From assembly GCF_032484785.1 (NCBI RefSeq), contig NZ_JAUETR010000001.1:4467501-4531500 (forward strand): a DNA stretch of 64,000 nt, given 5' to 3'. Of the stretch, positions 27,982 to 35,830 are shown piece after piece; position 1 is the stretch's first letter, and each line of letters starts with the position of its first letter. The notes beneath the pieces are model-generated. The model had not been told where the DNA came from. It made no database searches and worked only from the letters and a program-made list of their open reading frames with translations. Both the position numbers and the translations under genes were made by a program. Source of the DNA: Bradyrhizobium sp. SZCCHNS1050. GTDB taxonomy: Bacteria > Pseudomonadota > Alphaproteobacteria > Rhizobiales > Xanthobacteraceae.

Positions 27982-28179
27982 TCACCCTCCCTGCCGGGGG
28001 GTGATGATCTCGATCTCGTCGCCGGTCTTGAGCTGCGTCTCGGCCCAGCGACTCTTCGGCACCACGTCGTAGTTCAGCGCGATCGCGAAATGGGTGCCTT
28101 CGTAGTCGAGCTCGGAGAGCAGCGCGGCGACGCTGGTCGCGCTGATGTCGCGGGCCTCGCCATTGACGGTCACGCGCAT
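27982..28179 (-). CDS. thiS: sulfur carrier protein ThiS
   Basis: 65 residues, ubiquitin-like, ending in the Gly-Gly tail (TPRQGG) that is adenylated and thiocarboxylated before giving sulfur to ThiG. MRVTVNGEARDI, YEGTHFAIALNYDVVPKSRW and GDEIEIITP fit the fold. Its ATG overlaps the end of thiO by 10 bases. Confidence 0.95.
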   Translation of the reverse strand: MRVTVNGEARDISATSVAALLSELDYEGTHFAIALNYDVVPKSRWAETQLKTGDEIEIITPRQGG

Positions 28180-29183
28180 CGCATCACCTCGTTGTCGATC
28201 TGGCCGTGCGCGAGATAGTTCAAGGTCGCCTGCGCCAGCGCCGGCGCGATCAGGAAGCCGTGGCGGTAGAGGCCGTTGACGCGGATCTCGCGCTCGCCCT
28301 TGATGGTGATGCGCGGCAGATTGTCGGGATAGGCCGGCCTGAGCCCCGAGCCGAATTCGAGGATGCGCGCCTCGCCGAACGCCGGATGCACCGAGTAGGC
28401 GGCACCGAGCAATTCCAGCGCCGAGCGCAGGCTGACGCCGGTGTCCTCGGCCTCGAGCGACGTCGCCCCCAGCATGAACAGGTTGTCCTCGCGCGGGATC
28501 AGATAGAGCGGGAAGCGCGGATGCATCAGCCGCACGGGCCGCGCGAGCTGCACCTCGGCGGTCTCGATCAGGATCATCTCGCCCTTGACGCCGCGCAGCT
28601 CGGGCTCGGCGTCGCGCGCCTCCAGCCCGCGGCAGTCGATCACGAGGCCGTCGAGATCATCAGCCGTGACGTCGCTGTTGAACAGCACGCGGCCGCCAGC
28701 CTCGACGATGCGCTGATGCAGCTTCGGCAGCACGCGGCGTGGCTCGACATGGCCCTCGGTCGGATAGAACAGGCCCTCGCGGAAGCGGCCCTCCAGCGAC
28801 GGCTCCAACGCCGCAAGCTGCTGCGCGTCGAGCCGCTGATAGCCGGAGGTGCGGCGGGCGAAGCGGTCGTAGTCGGCGCGGTCGCGGGCATGCGCGATCA
28901 CCAGCGAACCGTTGAACGGCGTGTCCGGCAGCTCGCGCCGCCAGATGTCGAGCGAGGCGAGCCCGAGCCGGCTGATGATCGGCTCGGCGACCTCGCTCTC
29001 GCAATAAGGCGCCAGCATGCCGCCGGCCCAATGGCTGGTGGAGAGCATCAGATCGGCGTCGCTGCGCTCGTGCAGCGTGACCTCGCGGCCCGCGCGCGCG
29101 AGCAGCAAGGCTTGCCAGGCACCCGCGATGCCCGCACCGATGATGGAAACGGGGACATCCCCGCGCGTGGTTGTCTGCTGCAT
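28170..29183 (-). CDS. thiO: glycine oxidase ThiO (FAD-dependent)
   Basis: 337 residues from ATG 29183. N-terminal dinucleotide-binding motif SIIGAGIAGAWQALLLARAG followed by the acidic strand end; HWAGGMLAPYCE, FNSDVTADDLDGLVIDCRGL and LFMLGATSLEAEDTG match DAO-type flavoenzymes; the C-terminus has GLRPAYPDNLPRI and NGLYRHGFLIAPALAQ. ThiO oxidises glycine to the imine needed by ThiG. First gene of the operon, directly behind the TPP riboswitch. Confidence 0.93.
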   Translation of the reverse strand: MQQTTTRGDVPVSIIGAGIAGAWQALLLARAGREVTLHERSDADLMLSTSHWAGGMLAPYCESEVAEPIISRLGLASLDIWRRELPDTPFNGSLVIAHARDRADYDRFARRTSGYQRLDAQQLAALEPSLEGRFREGLFYPTEGHVEPRRVLPKLHQRIVEAGGRVLFNSDVTADDLDGLVIDCRGLEARDAEPELRGVKGEMILIETAEVQLARPVRLMHPRFPLYLIPREDNLFMLGATSLEAEDTGVSLRSALELLGAAYSVHPAFGEARILEFGSGLRPAYPDNLPRITIKGEREIRVNGLYRHGFLIAPALAQATLNYLAHGQIDNEVMRCA

Positions 29184-29186
29184 CCC

Positions 29187-29275
29187 TGTCCCTTCGCCGG
29201 CATGACCCGGATCAGGTTCAAAGGGTCACCGCATCACGCTGCGGTATCTCAGCTCCCCTCGGAGCTCCCCTCGGA
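29187..29275 (-). promoter_or_regulatory. TPP riboswitch (THI element)
   Basis: Read leftwards: GAGGGGAGC, GCTGAGAT, then ACCC followed by TTGAACCTGATCCGGGTCAT and GCCGGCGAAGGGA, the invariant core of the THI element. The GCTCC-GAGG-GGAGC hairpin (P3) and an ACCGCA/TGCGGT stem are visible. The 3' half ends 8 bases or fewer from the thiO ATG, so control is most likely by hiding the ribosome site when thiamine pyrophosphate is bound. Confidence 0.95.
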
Positions 29276-29283
29276 ACGCACTT

Positions 29284-29311
29284 AAAATAGACCGATATCC
29301 CCCCGTGTCAA
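29284..29311 (-). promoter_or_regulatory. probable sigma-70-type promoter of the thi operon
   Basis: Read leftwards: TTGACA (29311-29306), 16-base spacer, TATTTT (29289-29284), placing the transcript start near the 5' edge of the riboswitch. Confidence 0.55.
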
Positions 29312-29360
29312 CGGAGTGTCACGGAAAGACAAAGCCGGTGGCCCTTGGAACCAATGGCGA

Positions 29361-30152
29361 TCAGTGCGCCCGCGCGTGGCGGCCGGTTGCAATCTTCGGG
29401 GTGATGTCGAGCGGGCCGCTCGTCCGCTCGGAGCGGCCGGCGGGCCGCGCGTCGGCCAGGCGCTGCCGCTTGGCCTCCTCGTAGTAGCCCCTGGCGAAGT
29501 AGAGCACGGCGCGGTCGTGATCGCCGCGGGCGGCACGGTAGGCGCCGGCGAGATAGCGCACGCCATAGGTGAGATTGGTGTTCGGATCGTGCAGGCCCTG
29601 TGCGTCGCCGGTGTAGCCCAGGCCGCGCGCGGTGCCGAGCTTGATCTGCATCAGGCCGATGCAGCCGCAGCGGCCGACCAGGTCCTTCTGGTATTTGCTC
29701 TCGCGCACGATGACGCGGTGGATCAGCGATTCCGGAATGTTGTTGGCGGCGGCGTGCACCGCCACCAGCGCGTCGATGTGCGGATGGCCGGTGTCGATGT
29801 GGCGCGGCTTGGCCTCGGCCGCCTTGCGCTCGGCCTCGCGGGGCTCGGCCGCAGCGGCCGGGATGGCATCGGTGTCGGCGGGGGCTGAGGCATTGGCGTC
29901 CATCGGCGGCGAGCTGTCGGCGCTGCTGACGGCCTCGATCGCCTCGACCTCGCGCGCGGCCTTGGTCACCGCGCTGCGTGCCGCCAGCTCCCTGGTTCCG
30001 TCAGAGCGGACATGGGCGAGCTTGACCTTGCCGGCCTTCGGTTTGGCCGCACTGTCCGATGCGGTGCTCGCATCATCGGCAGCCATTGCAGGCGGCACGG
30101 GACCAGCCATCGCGAAGCCTGCAATGCAGGCCGTCAGCACAAGACGTCTCAT
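29361..30152 (-). CDS. lytic transglycosylase with C-terminal SLT domain
   Basis: 263 residues. A signal peptide at 1-25 (LTACIAGFAMAGPVPPAMAA), an Ala/Glu/Pro-rich linker to about 125, then the SLT domain: catalytic Glu in HRVIVRESKYQKD (about residue 155), CGCIGLMQIKLGTARGLGY and NTNLTYGVRYLAGAYRAARG. It cleaves peptidoglycan glycan strands in the periplasm. The linker probably spans or anchors to the wall. Single gene, upstream of (and same direction as) the thi operon; its 3' end lies 50 bases from the thi promoter. Confidence 0.9.
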   Translation of the reverse strand: MRRLVLTACIAGFAMAGPVPPAMAADDASTASDSAAKPKAGKVKLAHVRSDGTRELAARSAVTKAAREVEAIEAVSSADSSPPMDANASAPADTDAIPAAAAEPREAERKAAEAKPRHIDTGHPHIDALVAVHAAANNIPESLIHRVIVRESKYQKDLVGRCGCIGLMQIKLGTARGLGYTGDAQGLHDPNTNLTYGVRYLAGAYRAARGDHDRAVLYFARGYYEEAKRQRLADARPAGRSERTSGPLDITPKIATGRHARAH

Positions 30153-30368
30153 GTGTCAGGATCCCCCGGGAACCACACGCATGCCGAGTAGCCCCCCAGC
30201 ACGCGCTTTACACTTTGCACACCGTAATTGGCGCAAACGCCGGGCGATAATGTGGCAACAATGGGGCGAGGACGCCGGGTCGGGTCCGGATGCGCCGGCG
30301 GTTTACCGCGAATTATGCCGTGCATGCTTGGCTGGGCGGAGCAATTCCGCCAACGGGGCCATGCCGCG

Positions 30369-31856
30369 ATGACGCTGTCCGTCACCCACACCGAAGCGAC
30401 CGCCGGGCGCGCGCAGGCGCTGCTGCCACTATGGGTCGGCGCCGGCGTCTATGCGCTGCTGCTGATCTCCGGCAACCGGCTGCTCAACGATCCCGACACG
30501 CTGTGGCAGATCACGGTGGGGCAGTGGATCATCGATCATCGCGCGGTCCCGGAGGTCGACGTCTATTCCTTCACCATGCGCGGCGCGCCCTGGATCTCCA
30601 CGCAGTGGCTGGCGCAGGTCGCCTATGCCGCCGCTTACACGTTCGCCGGCTGGACCGGGCCGGTGGTGCTGGCGGCCTCGGCGACCGCGCTGTCCTTCGC
30701 GCTGTTCGCGCGCGCCCTCGGCCGGCATCTGCGCGACGCCACGACATTGGTGTTCGTGGTCGCGGCGTTCCTGCTCTGCCTGCCGCATCTGTTGGCGCGG
30801 CCGCATGTGCTGGCGTTTCCGATCCTGGTCGCCTGGATCGCCGGACTTGTCGATGCGGCCGATCGCAGGGCTGCGCCGCCATGGCAGCTGGTGCCGTTGA
30901 TCGCGCTGTGGGCCAATCTGCATGGCGGATTTGTGTTCGGCCTGTTCTTCATCGCGCCCGCCGCGCTCGACGCGCTGGTGAATGCCGATCGCTCGGCCCG
31001 CTCCGGCCTGGCGCTGCGCTGGGCCGGGTTTGCGGCGCTCGCGCTGGCGGCGAGCTGCTGCACGCCCTATGGCTGGAATGCGCTGCTGGCGTCGCAGAAG
31101 ATCCTCTCGCTGGGCCAGGCGCTGCCGCTGATCGTGGAATGGAAGGCGACCGATTTCCAGGGGCTCGGTCCGTTCGAGATCTGCCTGCTGATCGCCATCG
31201 GGGTCGCGCTGTTCCATGGTCTCAGGCTGCCTCCGGTGCGGATCCTGATGCTGCTCGGCCTGCTGCACATGGCGCTGGCGCAGGCGCGCGCGGCGGAGAT
31301 CCTGGCGTTGGTCGGCCCGCTGGTGATCGCCGCACCGCTGGCGCGGCAGGCGGGCGCGTTGCCCGTGCTGCCGCAGGGGCGCGCGTCGGGAGCGGCGCTG
31401 ACGGCGGCAGTGATGCTCGCGCTCGGCGCCGGCACGGTCGCCTCGGCTTCGATCCTGAACTACACGCCAAACATGCGCGGCACCCCGGTCGCGGCCGTGA
31501 CCGAGCTGAAGAAGCTCAACCTCACGCGGGTTCTCAATGACTATGATTTCGGCGGCTACCTGATCTCAGCCGGTGTCGCGCCGTTCATCGACGGCCGCAC
31601 CGAGCTCTACGGCGAAAAGTTCTTCGTCGATCACAACGCCGCGTCCGGCCTGATGGAGCCGGACAATCTGTTCCGCCTGCTCAAGGACTACGACATCGAG
31701 GCGACCCTGCTGCGGACGCAGAGTGCTGCGACCAAGCTGCTCGATCACGTCGACGGCTGGCAGAAGGTTTATGCCGACGACATCGCCACCATCCATCTGC
31801 GCAAGGCGGGTGCCCGTCATGTCGCGGAACCGGCGGTCTCTTCCGGCGGCAATTGA
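30369..31856 (+). CDS. multi-pass membrane protein, GT-C glycosyltransferase-like
   Basis: 495 residues from ATG 30369, with further in-frame starts 54 bases and more upstream. About ten hydrophobic helices are visible. The first loop LNDPDTLWQITVGQWIIDHR followed by DVYSFTMRGAPWISTQWLAQ resembles the periplasmic first loop of GT-C polyprenyl-phosphate-sugar transferases, which carries acidic catalytic residues. The C-terminal 110 residues are soluble (GGYLISAGVAPFIDGRTELYG, ending in a Tyr/Asp-rich region). Possible role in moving a sugar to an envelope acceptor; not proven. Divergent from the SLT gene. Confidence 0.7.
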   Translation: MTLSVTHTEATAGRAQALLPLWVGAGVYALLLISGNRLLNDPDTLWQITVGQWIIDHRAVPEVDVYSFTMRGAPWISTQWLAQVAYAAAYTFAGWTGPVVLAASATALSFALFARALGRHLRDATTLVFVVAAFLLCLPHLLARPHVLAFPILVAWIAGLVDAADRRAAPPWQLVPLIALWANLHGGFVFGLFFIAPAALDALVNADRSARSGLALRWAGFAALALAASCCTPYGWNALLASQKILSLGQALPLIVEWKATDFQGLGPFEICLLIAIGVALFHGLRLPPVRILMLLGLLHMALAQARAAEILALVGPLVIAAPLARQAGALPVLPQGRASGAALTAAVMLALGAGTVASASILNYTPNMRGTPVAAVTELKKLNLTRVLNDYDFGGYLISAGVAPFIDGRTELYGEKFFVDHNAASGLMEPDNLFRLLKDYDIEATLLRTQSAATKLLDHVDGWQKVYADDIATIHLRKAGARHVAEPAVSSGGN

Positions 31857-32006
31857 ATCAAACGTGTTGATCCCATCTCCGTGAGGTCGGATGTCGCGCG
31901 GCATCCCGGCGCGTGCAAAACAACCGCCGCGCGGCTAAGATCAGGGCCGTCAGTTCGACAGCATGCCTGACTCATTCAAGAAGACTGAACAGAGAGGGAG
32001 CGCGTC

Positions 32007-32273
32007 ATGGCCGTGAAGGCAGCCGACGATCATTCACCCAGCACCGACCATTCATTCGATATCGACGCGATGCCATCCACGGTTCGCGTCGTGGATCTGC
32101 CGCGCAACAATCCCTGCGCCCAATGTGGCGAGGCGATCGCATTGCCGTCCTGGGTCGAAAAGGATGGCCGCCGCACCGCCTATCTCTGGCACTGCCGCCT
32201 CTGCGACTACCGCTACGAAACCATCGCCTTCTATGCCGAGTCCGTCGACGAGAACGGCGCGATGGCAGCGTAG
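32007..32273 (+). CDS. small zinc-ribbon-like protein (88 aa)
   Basis: ATG 32007 with GAGGGAG six bases upstream. Two Cys pairs, CAQC and CRLC, are spaced by about 30 residues with aromatic residues between (SWVEKDGRRTAYLWHCRLCDYRYETIAFY is the region), the pattern of a zinc ribbon. No other domain. It might bind DNA, RNA or a protein partner; function unknown. Confidence 0.75.
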   Translation: MAVKAADDHSPSTDHSFDIDAMPSTVRVVDLPRNNPCAQCGEAIALPSWVEKDGRRTAYLWHCRLCDYRYETIAFYAESVDENGAMAA

Positions 32274-32734
32274 GTGGGTTGGACTGATCGCTGCCAGCCG
32301 TTGCAGCGCTGACGGTCGACTCCCTCTCCCTGTTCTTACGGGGGCGCGACGAGCTTCGCTCGCGCTGAGAGGGGGGGAGGGGCAGACGCACGGGAAGCGC
32401 CGATGGGGAGATCTGTACCCCCTCACCCGGATTGCATCTGACGATGCAATCCGACCTCACCCCGCAGGCGGGGGAGAGATGAAACCGAGCTAGCAGCAAT
32501 AGGCTTACACCAGCTCCAGCCAATGTAGACCTGTTAGTCGGCTCCCGTGCTAGGCGCGGCGGTGCGGCTTGGCGATGTGAGCGACGTCACCCGGATCCCC
32601 CGAACGTCACAAAGTGACACTGCCGCGGCGCACTGAGGCTGCTTGTCGCGCAGCATGACGAAATCGTGGTTCCCGCGGAACGCCGACTGTCCATTGCCGT
32701 TCTCTCGTCACCATCCACCTAGAGGAGACACCAC
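32274..32734. other. repeat-bearing intergenic region, about 460 bp
   Basis: The left part holds palindromic repeat copy C; the right part (32500-32734) should hold the promoter of the PRC-barrel gene. No gene seen. Confidence 0.5.
32321..32476. repeat. palindromic intergenic repeat, copy C (degenerate)
   Basis: CTCCCTCTCCC near 32321 and GGCGGGGGAGAG near 32468 are the decayed outer arms. Inside, CGGATTGCATC (32428-32438) and GATGCAATCCG (32443-32453) form a perfect 11-base stem with a 4-base loop. Confidence 0.6.
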
Positions 32735-33265
32735 ATGATGATGAAGACTGTTGCGGCCGGCCTCGCCGGTTCCCTGCTGCTCGCGACCGCCGCCTTTGCT
32801 GCGGAGAGCACCACCACCACAACCAACACCACGATCAAGAGCGACACCACCGTCGCGTCCTATCAGGGCGACTGGCGCAGCTCCAAGCTCGTCGGCGTGA
32901 AGGTCTACAACAACAACAACGAGAATGTCGGCTCGATCGACGATCTGCTGATCGACAAGAGCGGCGCAGTCAAGGGCGTCGTGATCGGCGTCGGCGGCTT
33001 CCTCGGCATGGGTGAGCACCTCGTCGCTGTCTCGTTCGATCAGGTCAAGTTCTCGGACCAGCCGGTTCAGGCCAACACCGCCTCCAACGCTCCGGCCTCG
33101 GGCAAGGCGACCACGCCGCCGGCCACGACGACCGGCGCCGCCACCGGCACTTCGTCATCCTCGTCGATGAGCTCCTCGAAGAATCGCTGGTATCCCGACC
33201 ATGCGATGATCAACGCCACCAAGGACCAGCTGAAGTCGATGCCCGAGTTCAAGTACTCGGAGTAA
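32735..33265 (+). CDS. exported PRC-barrel domain protein
   Basis: 176 residues, start at ATG 32735 with AGAGGAG upstream. A signal peptide (MKTVAAGLAGSLLLATAAFA), a Thr-rich spacer, then a PRC-barrel: WRSSKLVGVKVYNNNNENVG, SIDDLLIDKSGAVKGVVIGV and GFLGMGEHLVAVSFDQVKF. A Ser/Thr/Ala-rich linker follows and the C-terminus is WYPDHAMINATKDQLKSMPE, common in stress-related alphaproteobacterial PRC proteins. Probably periplasmic; role unknown. Confidence 0.88.
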   Translation: MMMKTVAAGLAGSLLLATAAFAAESTTTTTNTTIKSDTTVASYQGDWRSSKLVGVKVYNNNNENVGSIDDLLIDKSGAVKGVVIGVGGFLGMGEHLVAVSFDQVKFSDQPVQANTASNAPASGKATTPPATTTGAATGTSSSSSMSSSKNRWYPDHAMINATKDQLKSMPEFKYSE

Positions 33266-33301
33266 ACGGCGTCACTGACGTCTAGCTGACTGCCCAAGCG
33301 G

Positions 33302-33325
33302 CGCGCCCGGATCCGTCCGGGCGCG
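33302..33325. terminator. hairpin between convergent PRC-barrel and histidine kinase genes
   Basis: CGCGCCCGGA (33302-33311) and TCCGGGCGCG (33316-33325), perfect 10-base stem with a 4-base loop. It lies between two converging genes; no strong T-run. Confidence 0.65.
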
Positions 33326-33333
33326 TTCGCGCG

Positions 33334-34746
33334 TCATGCTGCGGGGCGCAAGGTGGTCTGGCCGAGCGGCAGCTCGATGCGGGCGATCAGTCCGCTTGGC
33401 TTGCGATCGCGCAATGACAGCTCGCCGCCATGCGCCTGGACGATCGCCTTCGCGATCGAGAGGCCCAGGCCGAACCCGGTGGCCTCGTCCATGTTGCGGG
33501 CGTCGTCGCCGCGCACGAAGGGCTCCAGCATGTCGGGCTTGCGCGCATCGGCGATCCCGGGTCCATCATCCTCCACGTCGATCGTCAGGCACTTCCCCGA
33601 CGCCACCAGTCTGATGACGGTTTCCTTGCCGTACTTCACGGCGTTCTCGACCAGGTTGGTGACCGAACGCATCAGGTCGTCGGGACGCACCGTCGCCATC
33701 GCGTGCGCCGGGCCGATATAGGTGACGCTGTGGCCGACATCGGCGAATTGGTCGGCGACGAGCTGCAGGATGCTCGCGATATCGACCAGCGTCATCGGCT
33801 CGAGCTTGCGGCCGTTGCGCAGGAATGACAGCACCGAGCCCAGCATCGCATGCATCTGATCGAGATCGGCCAGCATGCGATTGCGCTGCAGCTCGTCCTC
33901 GACGAACTCACAGCGCAGCCGCATGCGGGTCAGCGGTGTCCGCAGATCGTGGCTGATGGCCGCCAGCATCTTGGTCCGGTCGTTCATCAGCGCCGTGATG
34001 CGTTGGCGCATACGGTTCAGGGCGCGCGCCAGCGACCGGATCTCTTCCGGTCCGCGCTCGGGCAGGGCAGTGGCATCGCCATCGAGGCTGAAGCTCTCGG
34101 CAGCCTTGGCGAAGCTCGACAGCGGTGAGGTCAGCGCGCGGGCCGCCCACAGGCCGAGCAGTGTCGTGCTGATCAGCGCGAACATGATCGTCGTCAGCCA
34201 TGGGGCGCCCCAGAACGGTGGCCGGTGCGGCCGGTCGGCCATTCGAGCCGAAACCATGTTGCCATCGGGCAGAGCGAAGATGACGGTGCGCGTCTGGGAG
34301 CCGGGCGGCGGCATGAAGACGCGATAGCCTGGGCCAAGGCCACGAAAGCCGCCTGGACCGTGAGGCCGTCCGTCGGCGAGCTCCGGAGGGGCCGGCCGTC
34401 GCTCGTCGCCACCGGTCCCGGCCTCGACGTCGGGGCCGGCCGGCTCGCGCCGGCGGCCGGAAGCACCCGGCAGAGGCCCCACGTGAGGCTTGAGCTCGAA
34501 CTCAGGATAGGCGCGGGCAATGTCGGAGATCAGTCGAGGCCGTTCGGCAGCGGGTGCGCGTCCAAGAATGCGGATGGCGGTCGCGAGCTGAAGTGGCCCG
34601 ACTTCGTTTTCGGGGTCGGGCTGCTCGGCGCGATAGATCAGGAACGTCGCCGTGATGATGGCATGGAGCGCCACGATCGAAATGGCGACCAGCGCCGTGA
34701 TCTGGCCGCGGATTCCCTTGAGGTTGAGAAAGCCGAACGACATCAT
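33334..34746 (-). CDS. sensor histidine kinase (EnvZ-like, HAMP)
   Basis: 470 residues. TM1 at about 14-36 (ITALVAISIVALHAIITATF), a periplasmic sensor region rich in Pro, Arg and Gly, TM2 at about 183-200 (TTIMFALISTTLLGLWAAR), a HAMP domain (SFAKAAESFSLDGDATALPE), the H-box AISHDLRTPLTRMRLRCE, N-box SVTNLVENAVKYG, G1 VEDDGPGI and G2 GFGLGLSIAKAI. It should autophosphorylate on His and pass phosphate to the response regulator 24 bp upstream. The signal is unknown; the Pro/Gly-rich periplasmic loop has no known ligand motif. Confidence 0.93.
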   Translation of the reverse strand: MMSFGFLNLKGIRGQITALVAISIVALHAIITATFLIYRAEQPDPENEVGPLQLATAIRILGRAPAAERPRLISDIARAYPEFELKPHVGPLPGASGRRREPAGPDVEAGTGGDERRPAPPELADGRPHGPGGFRGLGPGYRVFMPPPGSQTRTVIFALPDGNMVSARMADRPHRPPFWGAPWLTTIMFALISTTLLGLWAARALTSPLSSFAKAAESFSLDGDATALPERGPEEIRSLARALNRMRQRITALMNDRTKMLAAISHDLRTPLTRMRLRCEFVEDELQRNRMLADLDQMHAMLGSVLSFLRNGRKLEPMTLVDIASILQLVADQFADVGHSVTYIGPAHAMATVRPDDLMRSVTNLVENAVKYGKETVIRLVASGKCLTIDVEDDGPGIADARKPDMLEPFVRGDDARNMDEATGFGLGLSIAKAIVQAHGGELSLRDRKPSGLIARIELPLGQTTLRPAA

Positions 34747-34770
34747 GACATCGCCATTCGATCGGGCCGG

Positions 34771-35511
34771 TCAATGGCTTTGCGGGCCAGTCACCACCTC
34801 GACGACGGGTGTGAACATGTAGCCGCCGGAGCGCACGGTCTTGATCATGGTGGCCTCCTGCGGGTCCGGCTCGATCTTGCGGCGGATGCGGCTGACCAGC
34901 ACGTCGATCGAGCGCTCGAACGAGCCGGCGCTGCGGCCCTGCGTCAGGTCGAGCAGGCTGTCGCGCGACAGCACGCGGCCCGGCCGCTCGCAGAAGGTGC
35001 GGAGCAGATCGAACTCGGCGCTCGTCATCGCGACGCGTGCGCCTTCGGGATTGCGTAGTTCGCGCAGCCGGAAGTCGATCGTCCAGCCGAGGAAGCTCAG
35101 CGCCGTCGCGCCTTCGGTTGCGCTCGCCGTCATCGCGGCCGCCTGCCGGCGCAGCACCGCGTTGATGCGGGCGAGCAGCTCGCGCGGATTGAACGGCTTT
35201 GGCAGATAGTCGTCGGCGCCCATCTCCAGTCCGAGGATGCGGTCGACGTCCTCGCCGCGCGCGGTGAGCATGATGATCGGCACCTGCGATTCCGCGCGCA
35301 GCTTGCGGCACAAGGTCAGGCCGTCCTCGCCGGGCAGCATGACGTCGAGGATCAGGAGATCGACACGGTGGTCGCCCATGATGCGGGTCATCTCGCGGCC
35401 GTCGGTCGCGGTGGTCACGTTGCAGGCATTGTTGCGCAGATATTTCGCGATCAGCGTCCGCGTCTCGCGGTCGTCCTCGACGACAAGAATGTGTGGTTGT
35501 GTCTGGGCCAT
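34771..35511 (-). CDS. OmpR-family response regulator
   Basis: 246 residues from ATG 35511 (MAQTQPHILVVEDD). Receiver domain with acidic pocket Glu12/Asp13/Asp14, phosphorylation site Asp56 (LLILDVMLPGEDG), Thr in IIMLTARG and Lys in DDYLPKPFNPREL. The C-terminal winged helix has LTSAEFDLLRTF-type wording (MTSAEFDLLRTFCERPGRV), SFERSIDVLVSRIRRKIE and the GGYMFTP end. It is the first gene of the two-component pair. Confidence 0.96.
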   Translation of the reverse strand: MAQTQPHILVVEDDRETRTLIAKYLRNNACNVTTATDGREMTRIMGDHRVDLLILDVMLPGEDGLTLCRKLRAESQVPIIMLTARGEDVDRILGLEMGADDYLPKPFNPRELLARINAVLRRQAAAMTASATEGATALSFLGWTIDFRLRELRNPEGARVAMTSAEFDLLRTFCERPGRVLSRDSLLDLTQGRSAGSFERSIDVLVSRIRRKIEPDPQEATMIKTVRSGGYMFTPVVEVVTGPQSH

Positions 35512-35830
35512 ACCGACAAGTGACCTAGAATCGCGGCGTTTTGCGAAGAATTTTGTTACGGAATATTTCCTGCGACGGGCGCGCGGAAAGGGCCCGACAA
35601 CGTCTCTCTGCGCCGTGTTGCGGAATTCGTGAGGGCGCGTCAAGCCTCGCGAAACGTATGGCCTCGGGGCCGCCGCACGCTCGCGCGATACGGCTGCATC
35701 GGGTTACCGGAAACGGCGCGGACATTCGTAAGTGTCGCCAGACCAGGGCAGGTCCGATTGAATCATTGCCGGTCGTTGCACGGTCCGCAAACGCGTGCAG
35801 CGACGGGATGCGACGTTCCGAAACGGCCCG
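35512..35830. other. intergenic region upstream of the two-component pair
   Basis: About 320 bases between two leftward genes. The AT-rich segment near 35545-35575 is a likely promoter of the regulator gene. Nothing else recognised. Confidence 0.35.

Noticed and set aside
29245..29275. Apparent 12-base tandem duplication (AGCTCCCCTCGG twice) at the 5' side of the TPP riboswitch
   Set aside because: It is explained by the P2/P3 region of the aptamer: GCTCC-GAGG-GGAGC is a normal P3 hairpin following the conserved GGGGAGC.
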